DNA of 64,000 bases from Stigmatella ashevillena (GCF_028368975.1 NZ_JAQNDM010000002.1:8054425-8118424), one strand, 5' to 3'. Numbered from the stretch's first letter, positions 35,257-45,511 are shown. Numbers and translations are program-made. Notes: generated by a model not told the origin, from the letters alone.

Positions 35257-36744
35257 TCAAACATCTGAAGGGGATTGAAACTGTTCAGCACCGGACGCTC
35301 GCCCCAGGGGCAGGGTGATGGTGAAGACGGTGTTTCCAGGCACAGAGGCGAGGGACAGCTCTCCGCCGTGAGCCCGGATGATCTTCCGGGCCAGGGGAAG
35401 TCCCAGGCCTGTGCCCTTCTCCCGGGTGGTGAAGAAGGGCTCGAAGATGCGTTCTTTCTCGGGCTCGGGGACTCCGGGGCCGCTGTCCCTGACATGGATG
35501 GCGTAGCGCGCGTCCACGCAACGTCCCGTGACTTGGACCCGGCCCCCAGCGGGAGAGGCCTGCACGGCGTTCTTCACCAAGTTGACCAGCGCGGCCGTCA
35601 GCAGGCTGCCGTCTGCTTCCAGCCGGGTCGGCGCCGCGTCCACCGCGAGGGAGACGCCCTTGGCCTCGGCCTCCACGGCCATCAGTTCACAGGCGTCCGA
35701 GAGGAGGGCGGGGGCTTCCACGGGGGCCCGGGCCAGGGGTTGCTCACGGGCAAAGGCCAGGAAGTCCTCGACGATGCGCTGGAGGTAGGCCACCTCGCGC
35801 TGGATGCGCGTCACGTGTCCTCCTGCTTCCGAGAGGCTCCCGGCCCGGACGTCCTCCGCGAGCAGGCCTGAGAACAGCTCGATGCCCCCAATGGGGTTGC
35901 GCACCTCGTGCGCCACGCCCGCGAGCATGAGCTTGAGCTGCCGGTCCCGGCTCTCCAGGGCTTCGCGCATCACCTCCAACTCGCGCGCCAGCACGCCAAT
36001 CTCCCGCGTGGGCTCGGGGGGCACGGGCGTCGTCAGGTCTCCCCGGCCGATGCGCAGCGCCGAGTCCATCAACCGGCGCAGGGGGCGGGCCAGCCCCCGC
36101 GCCGTGAGCACCGCCACCGCCGCCAGCACCGCCAGGGCCACCGCGCTGGCCACCGCGAACGCTTGGGACAGCCGCGCCAGCAGGCCGAAGAAGGCCGCGC
36201 TGCCCTCCACGGCCACCGCGCCCACCACTTGGTCTGCCTGCCGCACCGGGGCGTAGCCCGTCTTGTAAAGCTGCCCGTCCGAGCCCGTGAAGAGCACCTG
36301 GCTGGCCGTGCGCTCCCCCGCCAGGACCCGCGCCAACTCCCTCCGGTCCCTTGCCAGCTCTGGGACTTCCGTCCCCACGGGCAGGCCGCCGCCCACGTCC
36401 ACCCGCACGCGCCCCTGGGTGTCCACCGCGTAGACCCGGCGCACGCCGCTGGCCCGTTGGACCTCGCCCAGCAGCCGCGTGAGGTTGCGCCAGGTCCGCG
36501 TGCCCTGCACGTCGTCGCCCGGCTCGATGGTGAGCATTCGCTCTCCGCTGACCTGGCTGGCGGTGGCGCCCGCGATGGCCGACAGGCTTTGCCCCAACTC
36601 CTCCTCGAGGATGGCGCGCGCCAGGACGTACCCGCCACTGCCCATGAGTCCGAAGAACCCCAGGGCGGGCAGCAAGAAGGCCAGCAGCAGCCTCGCGGTG
36701 AGGGAGGCCAAGGGGCCAGAAGGAAGGGGGGCAGTGCCGCTCAT
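35257..36744 (-). CDS. membrane sensor histidine kinase
   Basis: 495 residues. TM1 about 15-40 ([24 protein letters not shown]), a periplasmic sensor of about 150 residues (single-Cache/PAS-like: [20 protein letters not shown]...[26 protein letters not shown]), TM2 about 190-215, HAMP ([27 protein letters not shown]), HisKA with phosphoacceptor His in [13 protein letters not shown], and HATPase boxes [35 protein letters not shown]. The start at 36744 lies 10 bp after the antiporter stop, so it is co-transcribed with it. No response regulator is adjacent. Confidence 0.93.
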   Translation of the reverse strand: MSGTAPLPSGPLASLTARLLLAFLLPALGFFGLMGSGGYVLARAILEEELGQSLSAIAGATASQVSGERMLTIEPGDDVQGTRTWRNLTRLLGEVQRASGVRRVYAVDTQGRVRVDVGGGLPVGTEVPELARDRRELARVLAGERTASQVLFTGSDGQLYKTGYAPVRQADQVVGAVAVEGSAAFFGLLARLSQAFAVASAVALAVLAAVAVLTARGLARPLRRLMDSALRIGRGDLTTPVPPEPTREIGVLARELEVMREALESRDRQLKLMLAGVAHEVRNPIGGIELFSGLLAEDVRAGSLSEAGGHVTRIQREVAYLQRIVEDFLAFAREQPLARAPVEAPALLSDACELMAVEAEAKGVSLAVDAAPTRLEADGSLLTAALVNLVKNAVQASPAGGRVQVTGRCVDARYAIHVRDSGPGVPEPEKERIFEPFFTTREKGTGLGLPLARKIIRAHGGELSLASVPGNTVFTITLPLGRASGAEQFQSPSDV

Positions 36745-36754
36745 GGCACGAAGC

Positions 36755-38530
36755 TCAACCGGACTTCCGGGCGTCCTGCTCGAAGATGCTCTCAAGCTCC
36801 TTGCGGGCCTGGGCCGCCATCTCGGTCAGCTTCTTCTCATCCCGGTGATAGGGGGAGGTGGCCACCAGCAGGTCCTCGTCATGCTGGCGCAGCCGCTCCA
36901 GCGCGGACTGGCTCTCCGAGTACGTCAGCCCCAGTGCCTCCAGGACGCCACCTCCCATTTCCAGGCTGGAGACCCACGTCTCGCGCATGACGTTTTTGAT
37001 GCCCAGGTTCAGCAGTTGATAGGCGTGCTGGCGGTTGCGCGCGCGCGCGAAGATCGTCAGGTGGGGGAAGTGCTGGAGGACCGTCTGGGCGGTCCTCAGG
37101 GAAGCCTCCACGTTGTCGATGGCGAGCACGAAGACCTTGGCCTTGTCGGCTCGCGCGGCCCTCAGCAGATCCAACCGGGAGGCATCCCCATAGTGGATGT
37201 TGTTGCCGAAGCGTTTGAGGAAGTCGATGTTCTCGGAGCTGATGTCCAGCGCGGTGAAGCCGATGCGCTTGGCACGCAGGAGGCGGCCCACCACCTGGCC
37301 CACACGGCCGAACCCCGCGATGAGCACGGGGTTGTCTTCCTGGGGGGAGACATCGAACGCCCGAGGGGCTTTTCGCCGCAGGCGGGGCCGGAGCCAGCGC
37401 GTGTAGGCTGCGAACAGCACCGGCGTGACGGCCATGGACAAGCTCACGGTCACCACCATCAAGTCCGCCAGGGCCTGGTTCATCACCTGGAGCCCCACCG
37501 CCAGGCCGAACAGCACGAACGCGAACTCTCCTCCTTGGGAGATGATCAGCGCCAGGCTCAGGGCGGACTCGGTGTTTCCCAGGCGCCAGCGGCCGAGGCC
37601 GAAGAGGACCAGGGCCTTGATGGCCACCAGGCCCAGCACCCAGACCAGAACGCGCAGGGGGCTGGCGGCGATGAGCCCGATGTTCACCGACATGCCCACG
37701 GCGATGAAGAACAGGCCCAGCAAGAGCCCCTTGAAGGGCTCGATGTCCGCCTCCAACTCGTGGCGGAACTCCGAGTCCGCCAGCAGCACACCGGCCAGGA
37801 AGGCGCCCAGGGCCATGGAGAGCCCCACCGCGTTGACCAGCACCGCGGTGCCGATGACGAGCAGCAAGGCGGTGGCGGTGAACAGCTCCTGGCTGTGGGC
37901 CGCTGCCACCCGCCGGAAGACGGGACGGACCAGATAGCGCCCCGCGCCGATGACCCCGGCCAGCACGCCCAGTCCTTTGAGCGCCGAGATCCACCCCGGT
38001 CCGGCCGATGGGGTGTCCGAGTTCCCCCCCAAGAGGGGGAGCAGGGCCAGCAGCGGAATGACGGCCAGGTCCTGGAACAGGAGAATGCCAAAGGAGGCTT
38101 GCCCGTGGGGGGTGGGCAGCTCGTTCTTCTCGGAGAGCAACTGGAGCGCGAAGGCCGTGGAGGACAGGGACAACCCCAGGCCCACGACGGCGGCGGTGGC
38201 GGGCTTCAGGCCGGTCGCCATCCCCACCCCTGCGAGCAGCGCGCCCGTGCCCACCACCTGGGCCCCTCCGAGCCCGAACACCGTCCGGCGCAGCGCCCAG
38301 AGCCGGGCAGGCTCGAGCTCCAGGCCGATGATGAACAGCAGCAGCACCACGCCGAACTCGGAGAAGTGAAGGATGCTCTCCACGTCCGGCACGGCCCCGA
38401 TACCCCAGGGGCCGATGACCATGCCCGCCGTGAGGTAACCCAGGACGGACCCGAGCCCGAGCTTCTTGAAAAGGGGCACGGCGACGACGGCGGCCGTCAG
38501 GAAGACCAGGGCCTGTTGCAGGAGGGACAT
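36755..38530 (-). CDS. KefB-type CPA2 cation/proton antiporter with TrkA-N domain
   Basis: 591 residues. The antiporter domain is about 1-385 with 12-13 helices (VFLTAAVVAVPLFKKLGLGSVLGYLTAGMVIGPWGIG, VVLLLFIIGLELEPARLWALRR, LSLSSTAFALQLLSEKNELPTPHGQASFGILLFQDLAVIPLLAL). A cytosolic RCK/TrkA-N Rossmann domain about 405-520 begins VLIAGFGRVGQVVGRLLRA and has YGDASRLDLLRAA, implying NAD(H)- or glutathione-linked gating as in Kef proteins. It is first in a two-gene operon with the sensor kinase and divergent from a second antiporter (91 bp). Confidence 0.92.
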   Translation of the reverse strand: MSLLQQALVFLTAAVVAVPLFKKLGLGSVLGYLTAGMVIGPWGIGAVPDVESILHFSEFGVVLLLFIIGLELEPARLWALRRTVFGLGGAQVVGTGALLAGVGMATGLKPATAAVVGLGLSLSSTAFALQLLSEKNELPTPHGQASFGILLFQDLAVIPLLALLPLLGGNSDTPSAGPGWISALKGLGVLAGVIGAGRYLVRPVFRRVAAAHSQELFTATALLLVIGTAVLVNAVGLSMALGAFLAGVLLADSEFRHELEADIEPFKGLLLGLFFIAVGMSVNIGLIAASPLRVLVWVLGLVAIKALVLFGLGRWRLGNTESALSLALIISQGGEFAFVLFGLAVGLQVMNQALADLMVVTVSLSMAVTPVLFAAYTRWLRPRLRRKAPRAFDVSPQEDNPVLIAGFGRVGQVVGRLLRAKRIGFTALDISSENIDFLKRFGNNIHYGDASRLDLLRAARADKAKVFVLAIDNVEASLRTAQTVLQHFPHLTIFARARNRQHAYQLLNLGIKNVMRETWVSSLEMGGGVLEALGLTYSESQSALERLRQHDEDLLVATSPYHRDEKKLTEMAAQARKELESIFEQDARKSG

Positions 38531-38621
38531 GCCCAACTCATGGCACAGCCCACCGCCGCGCGACAATTCCCACGCCGCCGGTGTACCGGCACGAGAGGGG
38601 CTGGGTAGAGTGTTGCGCGCA

Positions 38622-40103
38622 ATGCCTTCGGCCGAACCCCTTCCTACCGCGTTCCTCCTGGTGCTCTCGGGCGTGCTGATGGCGGTGAGCGTGATGTTCA
38701 GCCGCGCCTCGGGACGCTTCGGGGTGCCGGTCGCGCTGCTCTTCCTGGGGATCGGGATGGCGGCCGGTTCCGAGGGGCCGGGTGGCATCGCCTTCGAGGA
38801 TTACGGCTTCGCCTTCCGCATGGGCACGGTGGCGCTGGTCCTCATCCTCTTCGACGGTGGCCTCAACACCCCCATGATGGCCCTGCGCACCGCGCTGAGG
38901 CCGGCCGCAGCGCTCGCCACCCTGGGGGTGGTGGCCACCGCGGCCGTGGTGGGCCTGGCGGCCTATGCGCTGTTCGGCTTCGACTGGACCGAGGCCTTCC
39001 TGCTGGGGGCCATCGTCTCTTCCACGGACGCGGCGGCGGTGTTCGCCGTGCTCCGGGGCAGCGGGCTGCACCTCAAGCGCCGGGTTGGCACCACGCTGGA
39101 GCTGGAGTCAGGCCTCAATGACCCGATGGCCATCATCCTCACCATCGCGCTCACGGAGAGTCTGACCCAGGGGGTGAAGCCCGGTTGGGGATTGGTGTCG
39201 CACGCGGTGATGCAGATGGCCGTGGGCGGAGGCATGGGCCTGGGCATTGGCTGGGCCGGCCGGCAACTCCTCAAGCGCCTGCGCCTCCATGCCGCGGGCC
39301 TCTACCCGGTGCTGACGCTGGCGCTGGCCTTCCTGGCGTTCGGCTTGCCCACACTCATCGAAGGCAGTGGCTTCCTGTCGGTGTACACGGCCGGTGTCAT
39401 GCTGGGCAACGAGACGCTGCGCTACCGCACGGGTCTGCTGCGGGTGCACGACGCGCTCGCCTGGCTCTCGCAGGTGGCCATGTTCCTGGTGCTCGGGTTG
39501 CTCGTGTTCCCCTCGCAGCTCCTGGGCGTGGCCGGCGTGGGGCTGGGCCTGAGCCTCGTGCTGGCCTTCCTGGCGCGTCCGCTGGCGGCGCTGCTGTGCC
39601 TGCTGCCCTTTCGCTTCCCGGCGGGGGAGATTCTCTTCACGGGCTGGGTGGGGTTGCGCGGCGCGGTGCCCGTCATCCTCGCCACCTACCCCGTGCTGCA
39701 CGGGGCGCCCGGGGCGCAGCACATCTTCAATGTCGTCTTCTTCATCGTGGTGGTGAACGGCCTCATCCCCGGTGCCACCGTGCCCTGGGTGACGCGAAAG
39801 CTGGGGCTGGCGGCCAACGTGCCCGAGGCCCCTCCGGCCGTGCTGGAAATCGCGACCACCCAGCTTCTCAACGGCGAGGTGAGCGCCTTCTATATCGATA
39901 TGGCCTCGGCGGCGGCGGGGGCGCGCATCTCGGAGTTGCCGTTTCCCGCGGCGTCCGCCGCCATGCTCATCGTGAGGGGGCAGGAACTGCTGGCGCCCAA
40001 GGGAGACACGGTGCTCCAGCAAGGAGACCACGTCTACGTCTTCTCCCACTCGGAGGATGTCCCGTTCCTGCGGCTGATGTTCGGTCAGAGCGAGGACGAG
40101 TAG
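38622..40103 (+). CDS. NhaP2/CvrA-type CPA1 potassium (sodium)/proton antiporter
   Basis: 493 residues. Na_H_exchanger domain with LILFDGGLNTPMMALRTALRP, the characteristic AIVSSTDAAAVFAVLRGSGLHLKRRVGTTLELESGLNDPMAI and GWVGLRGAVPVILATYPVL. A C-terminal TrkA-C/RCK_C-like cytosolic domain follows (ISELPFPAASAAMLIVRGQELLAPKGDTVLQQGDHVYVFS). NhaP2-type proteins extrude K+ or Na+ at alkaline pH or under osmotic stress. The ATG at 38622 precedes the first helix; the longer upstream frame is spurious. Confidence 0.92.
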   Translation: MPSAEPLPTAFLLVLSGVLMAVSVMFSRASGRFGVPVALLFLGIGMAAGSEGPGGIAFEDYGFAFRMGTVALVLILFDGGLNTPMMALRTALRPAAALATLGVVATAAVVGLAAYALFGFDWTEAFLLGAIVSSTDAAAVFAVLRGSGLHLKRRVGTTLELESGLNDPMAIILTIALTESLTQGVKPGWGLVSHAVMQMAVGGGMGLGIGWAGRQLLKRLRLHAAGLYPVLTLALAFLAFGLPTLIEGSGFLSVYTAGVMLGNETLRYRTGLLRVHDALAWLSQVAMFLVLGLLVFPSQLLGVAGVGLGLSLVLAFLARPLAALLCLLPFRFPAGEILFTGWVGLRGAVPVILATYPVLHGAPGAQHIFNVVFFIVVVNGLIPGATVPWVTRKLGLAANVPEAPPAVLEIATTQLLNGEVSAFYIDMASAAAGARISELPFPAASAAMLIVRGQELLAPKGDTVLQQGDHVYVFSHSEDVPFLRLMFGQSEDE

Positions 40104-40176
40104 CGGACCTGGCATGCTGGGGCGGAAGTGGCGCGCGGGGCTTTACTGCCGGATCTGTGCGTAGTACTGGCTTTGT

Positions 40177-40656
40177 GTGCGCTCCCTCCACCTCACAGCT
40201 CAGCATGCAGGGGATGGGCGGGGAGCGCTCCAGGGCCTCTTGTGCTTCAGCGGCTGGCTGGCGGTGCTTCTCCTCGTGGCATGTGTCAGCGGGGGGGACG
40301 GCCGCGCGTCGGCGGACAACGGCCTTGAGCGCGCCGTGGGGGCCGAAAGGCTCATGGATTCGGGTCGGCCGGTCACGAAGCCCTGGAAGGCGGCGAGCGA
40401 AGCGCTGGCCGCGGGGACGCACGAGCCGCTCACGGTTCAGTTTCACCGGTCCTTGCAGCCCTCCTGGCGTGGCCGTGCGGGCTTTCCGCCGGACGCACAG
40501 GCGGTTCAGCGAGCGCTCCGCGCCCGGCAGGACGCCCTGAGTGCGGCGCTGGCCTACCGGTTCTGTCATCCCGTGGCATCCGTCGCCATGGGCTATCACG
40601 CGGATCGGCCGACCATTCTCACGCAGTCCCTGCGAGGCCCTCCCGCTTTCGGGTGA
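40177..40656 (+). CDS. putative lipoprotein of unknown function
   Basis: Up to 159 residues from a GTG at 40177. A hydrophobic stretch GWLAVLLLVAC resembles a lipobox (LVAC, Cys36), but the n-region is unusually long and no ribosome site is evident. Codon third positions are G/C-rich as in neighbours, which favours a real gene. No family recognised. It lies alone between two antiporter genes. Confidence 0.5.
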   Translation: MRSLHLTAQHAGDGRGALQGLLCFSGWLAVLLLVACVSGGDGRASADNGLERAVGAERLMDSGRPVTKPWKAASEALAAGTHEPLTVQFHRSLQPSWRGRAGFPPDAQAVQRALRARQDALSAALAYRFCHPVASVAMGYHADRPTILTQSLRGPPAFG

Positions 40657-40836
40657 GGACGGTTCCGGGGGCTGCCCAGCGCGGAGCGCTGAGCCCATGG
40701 GTGTCGAGCTGGCCCCCGGCATGCTCGCGGTTTGAGCCCTAAAGCGTCCGCACGTCCTGACGAGCGGCCCCCTCCTTGTCTTTTCGCGCTGGGGTGTGAA
40801 CCCCGCCCCTCCATCCACAATTCTTTCGCGAGGTGA

Positions 40837-42936
40837 ATGATGCATGGCGCACACGAGTTCCTGAAGGCCATCACGCTCGTCCTGTGTGTAGCCGCGGTGA
40901 CGACAGTCTTGTTCCAGCGGCTGCGCCAGCCGGTCGTGTTGGGCTACATCATCGCGGGGCTCATCGTCGGCCCCTACGTCGCCTTTCCGCTCTTCGCGGA
41001 CCCGGCCACCGTCCAGACGCTCTCGGAGATGGGCGTCATCCTCCTCATGTTCTCGCTCGGGCTGGAGTTCAGCCTGCGCAAGCTGTTCTCGGTAGGGCCC
41101 ACGGCGGGGCTCACGGCCGTCATTCAATGCAGCATCATGATCTGGTTGGGCTTCGTCGTCGGCCGTGCTTTCGGGTGGACGGCGCGCGAGAGCATCTTCG
41201 CGGGCTCGCTCATCGCCATCTCGAGCACGACGATCATCGCCAAGGCCTTCGACGAGCAGGGGATTCGGGGCCGTTTGCGGGAGCTCGTCGTCGGCGTGCT
41301 CATCGTCGAGGATCTCATCGCGGTGCTGCTGATGGCGACCCTCACGGCCATCTCGACGGGGACGGGTCTCTCGGCAGGCCAACTGGCGCTGACCACGGGC
41401 CGCCTCGTGGCGTTCCTGGTGGGGCTCGTCGTGGTGGGGCTGCTGGTCGTTCCCCGCGCCATGCGTGCGGTTGTCCGGCTCAACCGCCCGGAGACGACGC
41501 TCGTGGCGAGCGTGGGCATCTGCTTCGCCGTGGCGCTGCTGGCCCAGTCCTTTGGCTACTCGGTCGCGCTGGGGGCCTTCCTGGCGGGCTCCCTCGTGGC
41601 TGAGTCCGGCGAGGAGAAGGTGGTGGAGCACCTGGTGCTGCCCGTGAAGGACATGTTCGCGGCCATCTTCTTCGTGTCCGTGGGCATGCTCATCGATCCG
41701 GCGCTCATCGCCGAGCACTGGGCCGCCATCGTGGTGCTGACGGTCGTGGTCATCGTCGGGAAGATTGTCAGTGTCTCGTTGGGTGCCTTCCTGACCGGAA
41801 ACGGGACGCGCACGTCGGTTCAAGCGGGCATGAGCCTGGCGCAGATCGGCGAGTTCTCGTTCATCATCGCGGGGTTGGGGCTGTCGCTGAAGGCGACGGG
41901 CGAGTTCCTCTACCCGGTGGCGGTGGCCGTTTCCGCCATCACCACGCTCACCACGCCCTTGCTGATCCGCGCGTCGGGGCCCGTGGCGAACTTCGTCGAC
42001 CGGAAGCTTCCCAAGCCGCTGCAGACGTTCGTGACATTATATGGAAGCTGGATGGAAGGGCTGCGCGCCGCTCCCCGCCAGAAGACGTTGGGCACCACCG
42101 TGAGGCGGCTCATCGGGCTCTTGCTGCTCGACATGGCCGTGCTCGTGGGCCTGGTCATCGGGACGTCGCTCACCATCGGGCGGGTCTCCCTGATGATCGA
42201 GGAGAAGACGGGGGTGAGGGGCTCGCTCGCGGAGACGCTGGTCATCGTGGGCGCCGTGGTCCTGTCCCTGCCATTCCTGGTGGGTGTTGCGCGCCTGGCG
42301 AGCCGGGTGGGGGTGACCCTGGCCGAGGTGGTGCTGCCCCGGCGTCCGGACCGGAAGGTGGATCTCGCGGCGGCCCCTCGGCGGGCGCTCACCGTGACGA
42401 TCCAGGTGATCATCGTCCTGCTCATCGGGGCCCCGGTCATCGCCATCACCCAGCCCTTCCTGAGCGGCTTCACGGGCGCGCTGCTCGTGCTGGTGCTGCT
42501 GGGGGCGCTGGGGGTGGTTTTCTGGCGCAGCGCGACGAACCTGCAAGGGCATGTCCGGGCAGGGGCTCAACTCATCGTGGAGGCCCTCGCGGCCCAGTCA
42601 CGCTCGAAGGAACCGGGGGCCGAGCCCCAGCCCCTGGAGCAGGTGCACGGCATGCTGCCTGGACTCGGGGAGCCCACGCCCGTGCGGTTGGGGGACAAGA
42701 GCCCCGCCATTGGAAGGACGCTGGCGGAGCTGAACCTCCGGGGACAGACGGGGGCCACGGTGCTCGCCATTCAGCGGGGCGAAGAGGGCATTTCCTTCCC
42801 CACGGCCAAGGAGGTGCTCAAGCTGGGAGACGTCCTCGCCTTGGCGGGTACGCATGAAGCGGTGGAGGCGGCCCGGAGCTTGCTGATGCCTGAGGTCCTG
42901 GCGCCCCCGCCGGATGGCTCGCAGGTTCACGCCTGA
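40837..42936 (+). CDS. CPA2 cation/proton antiporter with extra membrane domain and TrkA-C
   Basis: 699 residues. The N-terminal CPA2 exchanger (about 1-385) has QPVVLGYIIAGLIVGPYVAFPLF, ILLMFSLGLEFSLRKLFSVGPTAG, ISSTTIIAKAFDEQGIRGRLRELVVGVLIVEDLIAVLL and SLAQIGEFSFIIAGLG. Unlike the KefB-type copy it has no TrkA-N. Instead about four further helices follow (LLLLDMAVLVGLVIGTSL, LVIVGAVVLSLPFLVGVA, VTIQVIIVLLIGAPVIAI, ALLVLVLLGALGVVFW), then a C-terminal TrkA-C domain about 600-690. A second ATG at 40840 is better spaced from AGGTG. It is convergent with the hybrid kinase (7 bp). Confidence 0.91.
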   Translation: MMHGAHEFLKAITLVLCVAAVTTVLFQRLRQPVVLGYIIAGLIVGPYVAFPLFADPATVQTLSEMGVILLMFSLGLEFSLRKLFSVGPTAGLTAVIQCSIMIWLGFVVGRAFGWTARESIFAGSLIAISSTTIIAKAFDEQGIRGRLRELVVGVLIVEDLIAVLLMATLTAISTGTGLSAGQLALTTGRLVAFLVGLVVVGLLVVPRAMRAVVRLNRPETTLVASVGICFAVALLAQSFGYSVALGAFLAGSLVAESGEEKVVEHLVLPVKDMFAAIFFVSVGMLIDPALIAEHWAAIVVLTVVVIVGKIVSVSLGAFLTGNGTRTSVQAGMSLAQIGEFSFIIAGLGLSLKATGEFLYPVAVAVSAITTLTTPLLIRASGPVANFVDRKLPKPLQTFVTLYGSWMEGLRAAPRQKTLGTTVRRLIGLLLLDMAVLVGLVIGTSLTIGRVSLMIEEKTGVRGSLAETLVIVGAVVLSLPFLVGVARLASRVGVTLAEVVLPRRPDRKVDLAAAPRRALTVTIQVIIVLLIGAPVIAITQPFLSGFTGALLVLVLLGALGVVFWRSATNLQGHVRAGAQLIVEALAAQSRSKEPGAEPQPLEQVHGMLPGLGEPTPVRLGDKSPAIGRTLAELNLRGQTGATVLAIQRGEEGISFPTAKEVLKLGDVLALAGTHEAVEAARSLLMPEVLAPPPDGSQVHA

Positions 42937-42943
42937 GGGGGCC

Positions 42944-45511
42944 TCACGTCGGGCCTGGGGGGGAGCGAGGCAGGACGCGCGGCAGGCGCACGCGGAAGGT
43001 GGTGCCCCCCTCGGCCGTGGACTCCATCGCCACGGAGCCCCCATGGGCCCGCGCAATGTTCTCCACGATGTAGAGGCCCAACCCGACGCTGCGCCCCTGC
43101 TTGTCCCACTGGCTCGTGGCGCGCTGCATGGGCTGGAACAGCAGGGCCTGGGCTTCCTCCGGGATGGGCGTTCCTTTGTTGTGGACTTCCAAGGTGACCG
43201 CGTCCTGCTCGCCAAGGGTCTTCACCAGGACAGGGGTGTCGGCAGGGCTGTACTTGAGTGCGTTGGTCACGAGGTTCGTCATCAACTGGGTGATGCGGTC
43301 TGGGTCCCACGCCCCCTCGCCGTTGCCATCCGCCGTGATGCGAATCTCGCGCTCGGGGAGGCTCATGCACGCCTCTTCCACCACCTGCCGGACGAGGACA
43401 TGCACGTTGAGAGGACGCGGCTGGATGGGCAGGCCTCCCCCCAGTCTGGCCTGGGTGAAGTCCAGCAGATCACGCACCATGCGCGTGGCCAACTCCGCGT
43501 TGTTCTGGATGCGCGCGATGGCTTTGAGCGTCCGCCCTTCCAACTCGTCCTGGCGCAGCATCACCTGGGTGCTCATGAGGATGACGCTGAGGGGATTGCG
43601 CAAATCATGGCTGACGATGCCGGCGAGGTGCTGCTCGAACTCGCGTGCCTTCTCCGCTTCCCTGCGCGCCGCCGTCTCGGCCACGAGCAGCGCTTGCGTC
43701 CGCTGGTGCAGTTTCTGCGCCTCCCGGATCAGCCGCTCACGCTCCTTCTCCACGGCCTTGCGCGCGCTGATGTCTTCAAAAGAGACCACCGCGCCCACCA
43801 CCTGGTGGTCTCTCCGCAGCGGGTTGGCCTGATAGCGCACGTGCAAGCGCTGACCGTCCTTCCGGCAGAGGATCTCGTTGTCCATGCCCACGTGCTGCCC
43901 GGAGGACAGCGCGATGGAGATGCCGCAGGTCTCGGGAGTGCAAGGCGTTCCATTCGCCCGGGTATGGCGCGTCAAGGCGTGGATGTCGTGGCCCAGGATC
44001 TCTTCCACCGCGGAATAGCCGAGCAGGCTCAGGCACGCGGGGTTGGCGAAGATGCAGCGGCCGTTCGCGTCCATGCCCCAGATGCCCTCGGCGGTGGCGT
44101 CCAGGAGCCCCCGGAAGAGCTCCTCGCGCTCGCGCAGTGCATCGAGGGAGCGGCGCTGGCTGGTCGCGTCTTGCATGGCGCCGACCATGCGCACCGCATG
44201 GTGGTCGGTGTCCCGGACGACAAATCCCCGGTTCTTCACGAACGCATGGGTGCCGTCCGAACGGAGGTAGCGGTACTCGGCGTACCAGTTCTGGCCGTGC
44301 GGTGAGTCGATGACGGCGTGGAGGCCGTGGAGGACCCGCTGTTGATCATCCGGGTGGATGTGCTCAATCCACCAGGTGGCATCAGGGCCCACTTCCTGGG
44401 GGCTGTAGCCGAAGAGGCTGGAGATGCCCGGGTTCCAGTTCACCGCATTCGTCACCAGGTTCCAGTCCCAGATGGCATCTTGGGTGGCCCGGAACGCCAG
44501 CGCGAAGCGCTCCTCCGAGGCGCCCAGGGCCGCGTTGGCTTCCCGGGTTTCTTGGAGGGAGCGCTCGGCGAACTCGCGGGCCGTGCGCGCATCGCTGAGG
44601 GCAAGGGCGCGCTCGGTCTCGGCCAGCTTCTTGTCGCTGATATCGCGGAAGACGAGGACCACGCCCATCAGTGCGCCCTTGCCATCCCGGATGGGCGCCG
44701 CGCTGTCATCGATGGGGACCTCGCTCCCATCCTTGCGGATGAGCAGGGTGTGGTTGGCCAGGCCCACCACGTGCCCCTCGCGCAATACGCGCTCCACGGG
44801 GTTTTCCACCGGCAGGCGCGTGTACTCGTTGATGATGTGGAAGATGCCTGTGAGCGGCTGGTTCCGGACCTCCTCCCAGGTCCAGCCCGTCACGGCCACC
44901 GCCACGGGGTTGAGAAAGGTGATGCAGCCCGTCGAGTCCGTGGCGATGACGGCATCCCCGATGCTGTGCAGCGTGGTGGAGAACCACTCTTCGCGCACGC
45001 GCAAGGCCTCGGCCTGCTGACGGATGCGCACCAGCGTCCTCACCCGGGCGAGCAGCTCCGCATCGTCATAAGGCTTGGCCACATAGTCATTGGCCCCCGC
45101 GGTGAGCCCCTCGAGGAAGTCCGTCCGTTCTCCGCGGGCCGTCAGCATGAGGATGGGCAGGTGCGTCTCGCCGTGCATCTGGCGGACGAAGCGGCAGACC
45201 TCCAGGCCCGAGGTGCCGGGCAATTGCCAGTCGAGCAGCAGGGTGTCCGGCGGTGGGGAGGCTTGGGCGAGCGCCTCCAGCATGGACTCGCCGTCGGAGA
45301 ACGTCTCCACGGCGTAGAAGGGCTCCAAGAGGCGGCGGGCATGCGCGGCCTGGGCGGGACTGTCTTCCAGCAACCAGACTTGGCCCTGCTGGGAGAGCTC
45401 TCCGCCCTTGCCCATTTCCCAGGGGTGCCGGCTCCCAAGGAGATTGGCCTTGGGCCCCTGCCGCACACCCTGTGAAGTGCGTCCTGGAGGCGCCTTGGTC
45501 TGGGGACTCAT
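42944..45511 (-). CDS. hybrid sensor kinase: receiver, three PAS domains, histidine kinase
   Basis: 855 residues, no membrane segment. N-terminal receiver about 45-160 (VWLLEDSPAQAAHARRLL, phospho-Asp in TLLLDWQLPGTSG, YVAKPYDDAELLARV). PAS1 about 175-305 (LHSIGDAVIATDSTGCITFLNPVAVAVTGW), PAS2 about 330-460 (RATQDAIWDWNLVTNAVNWNPGISSLFGY), PAS3 about 465-590 (LLDATAEGIWGMDANGRCIFANPACLSLLGY). Phosphoacceptor His in LAGIVSHDLRNPLSVI and HATPase boxes NLVTNALKYSP and SVGLGLYIVENIARAHGG follow. Receiver-first architecture suggests it acts downstream of another kinase. MGKGGELSQQ at 45415 is an alternative, shorter start. Confidence 0.93.
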   Translation of the reverse strand: MSPQTKAPPGRTSQGVRQGPKANLLGSRHPWEMGKGGELSQQGQVWLLEDSPAQAAHARRLLEPFYAVETFSDGESMLEALAQASPPPDTLLLDWQLPGTSGLEVCRFVRQMHGETHLPILMLTARGERTDFLEGLTAGANDYVAKPYDDAELLARVRTLVRIRQQAEALRVREEWFSTTLHSIGDAVIATDSTGCITFLNPVAVAVTGWTWEEVRNQPLTGIFHIINEYTRLPVENPVERVLREGHVVGLANHTLLIRKDGSEVPIDDSAAPIRDGKGALMGVVLVFRDISDKKLAETERALALSDARTAREFAERSLQETREANAALGASEERFALAFRATQDAIWDWNLVTNAVNWNPGISSLFGYSPQEVGPDATWWIEHIHPDDQQRVLHGLHAVIDSPHGQNWYAEYRYLRSDGTHAFVKNRGFVVRDTDHHAVRMVGAMQDATSQRRSLDALREREELFRGLLDATAEGIWGMDANGRCIFANPACLSLLGYSAVEEILGHDIHALTRHTRANGTPCTPETCGISIALSSGQHVGMDNEILCRKDGQRLHVRYQANPLRRDHQVVGAVVSFEDISARKAVEKERERLIREAQKLHQRTQALLVAETAARREAEKAREFEQHLAGIVSHDLRNPLSVILMSTQVMLRQDELEGRTLKAIARIQNNAELATRMVRDLLDFTQARLGGGLPIQPRPLNVHVLVRQVVEEACMSLPEREIRITADGNGEGAWDPDRITQLMTNLVTNALKYSPADTPVLVKTLGEQDAVTLEVHNKGTPIPEEAQALLFQPMQRATSQWDKQGRSVGLGLYIVENIARAHGGSVAMESTAEGGTTFRVRLPRVLPRSPPGPT

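Noticed and set aside
39967-41823. Long minus-strand frame across two antiporter genes
   Set aside because: His/Asp/Glu/Arg-rich shadow sequence with no recognisable domain; the sense strand has intact antiporters.
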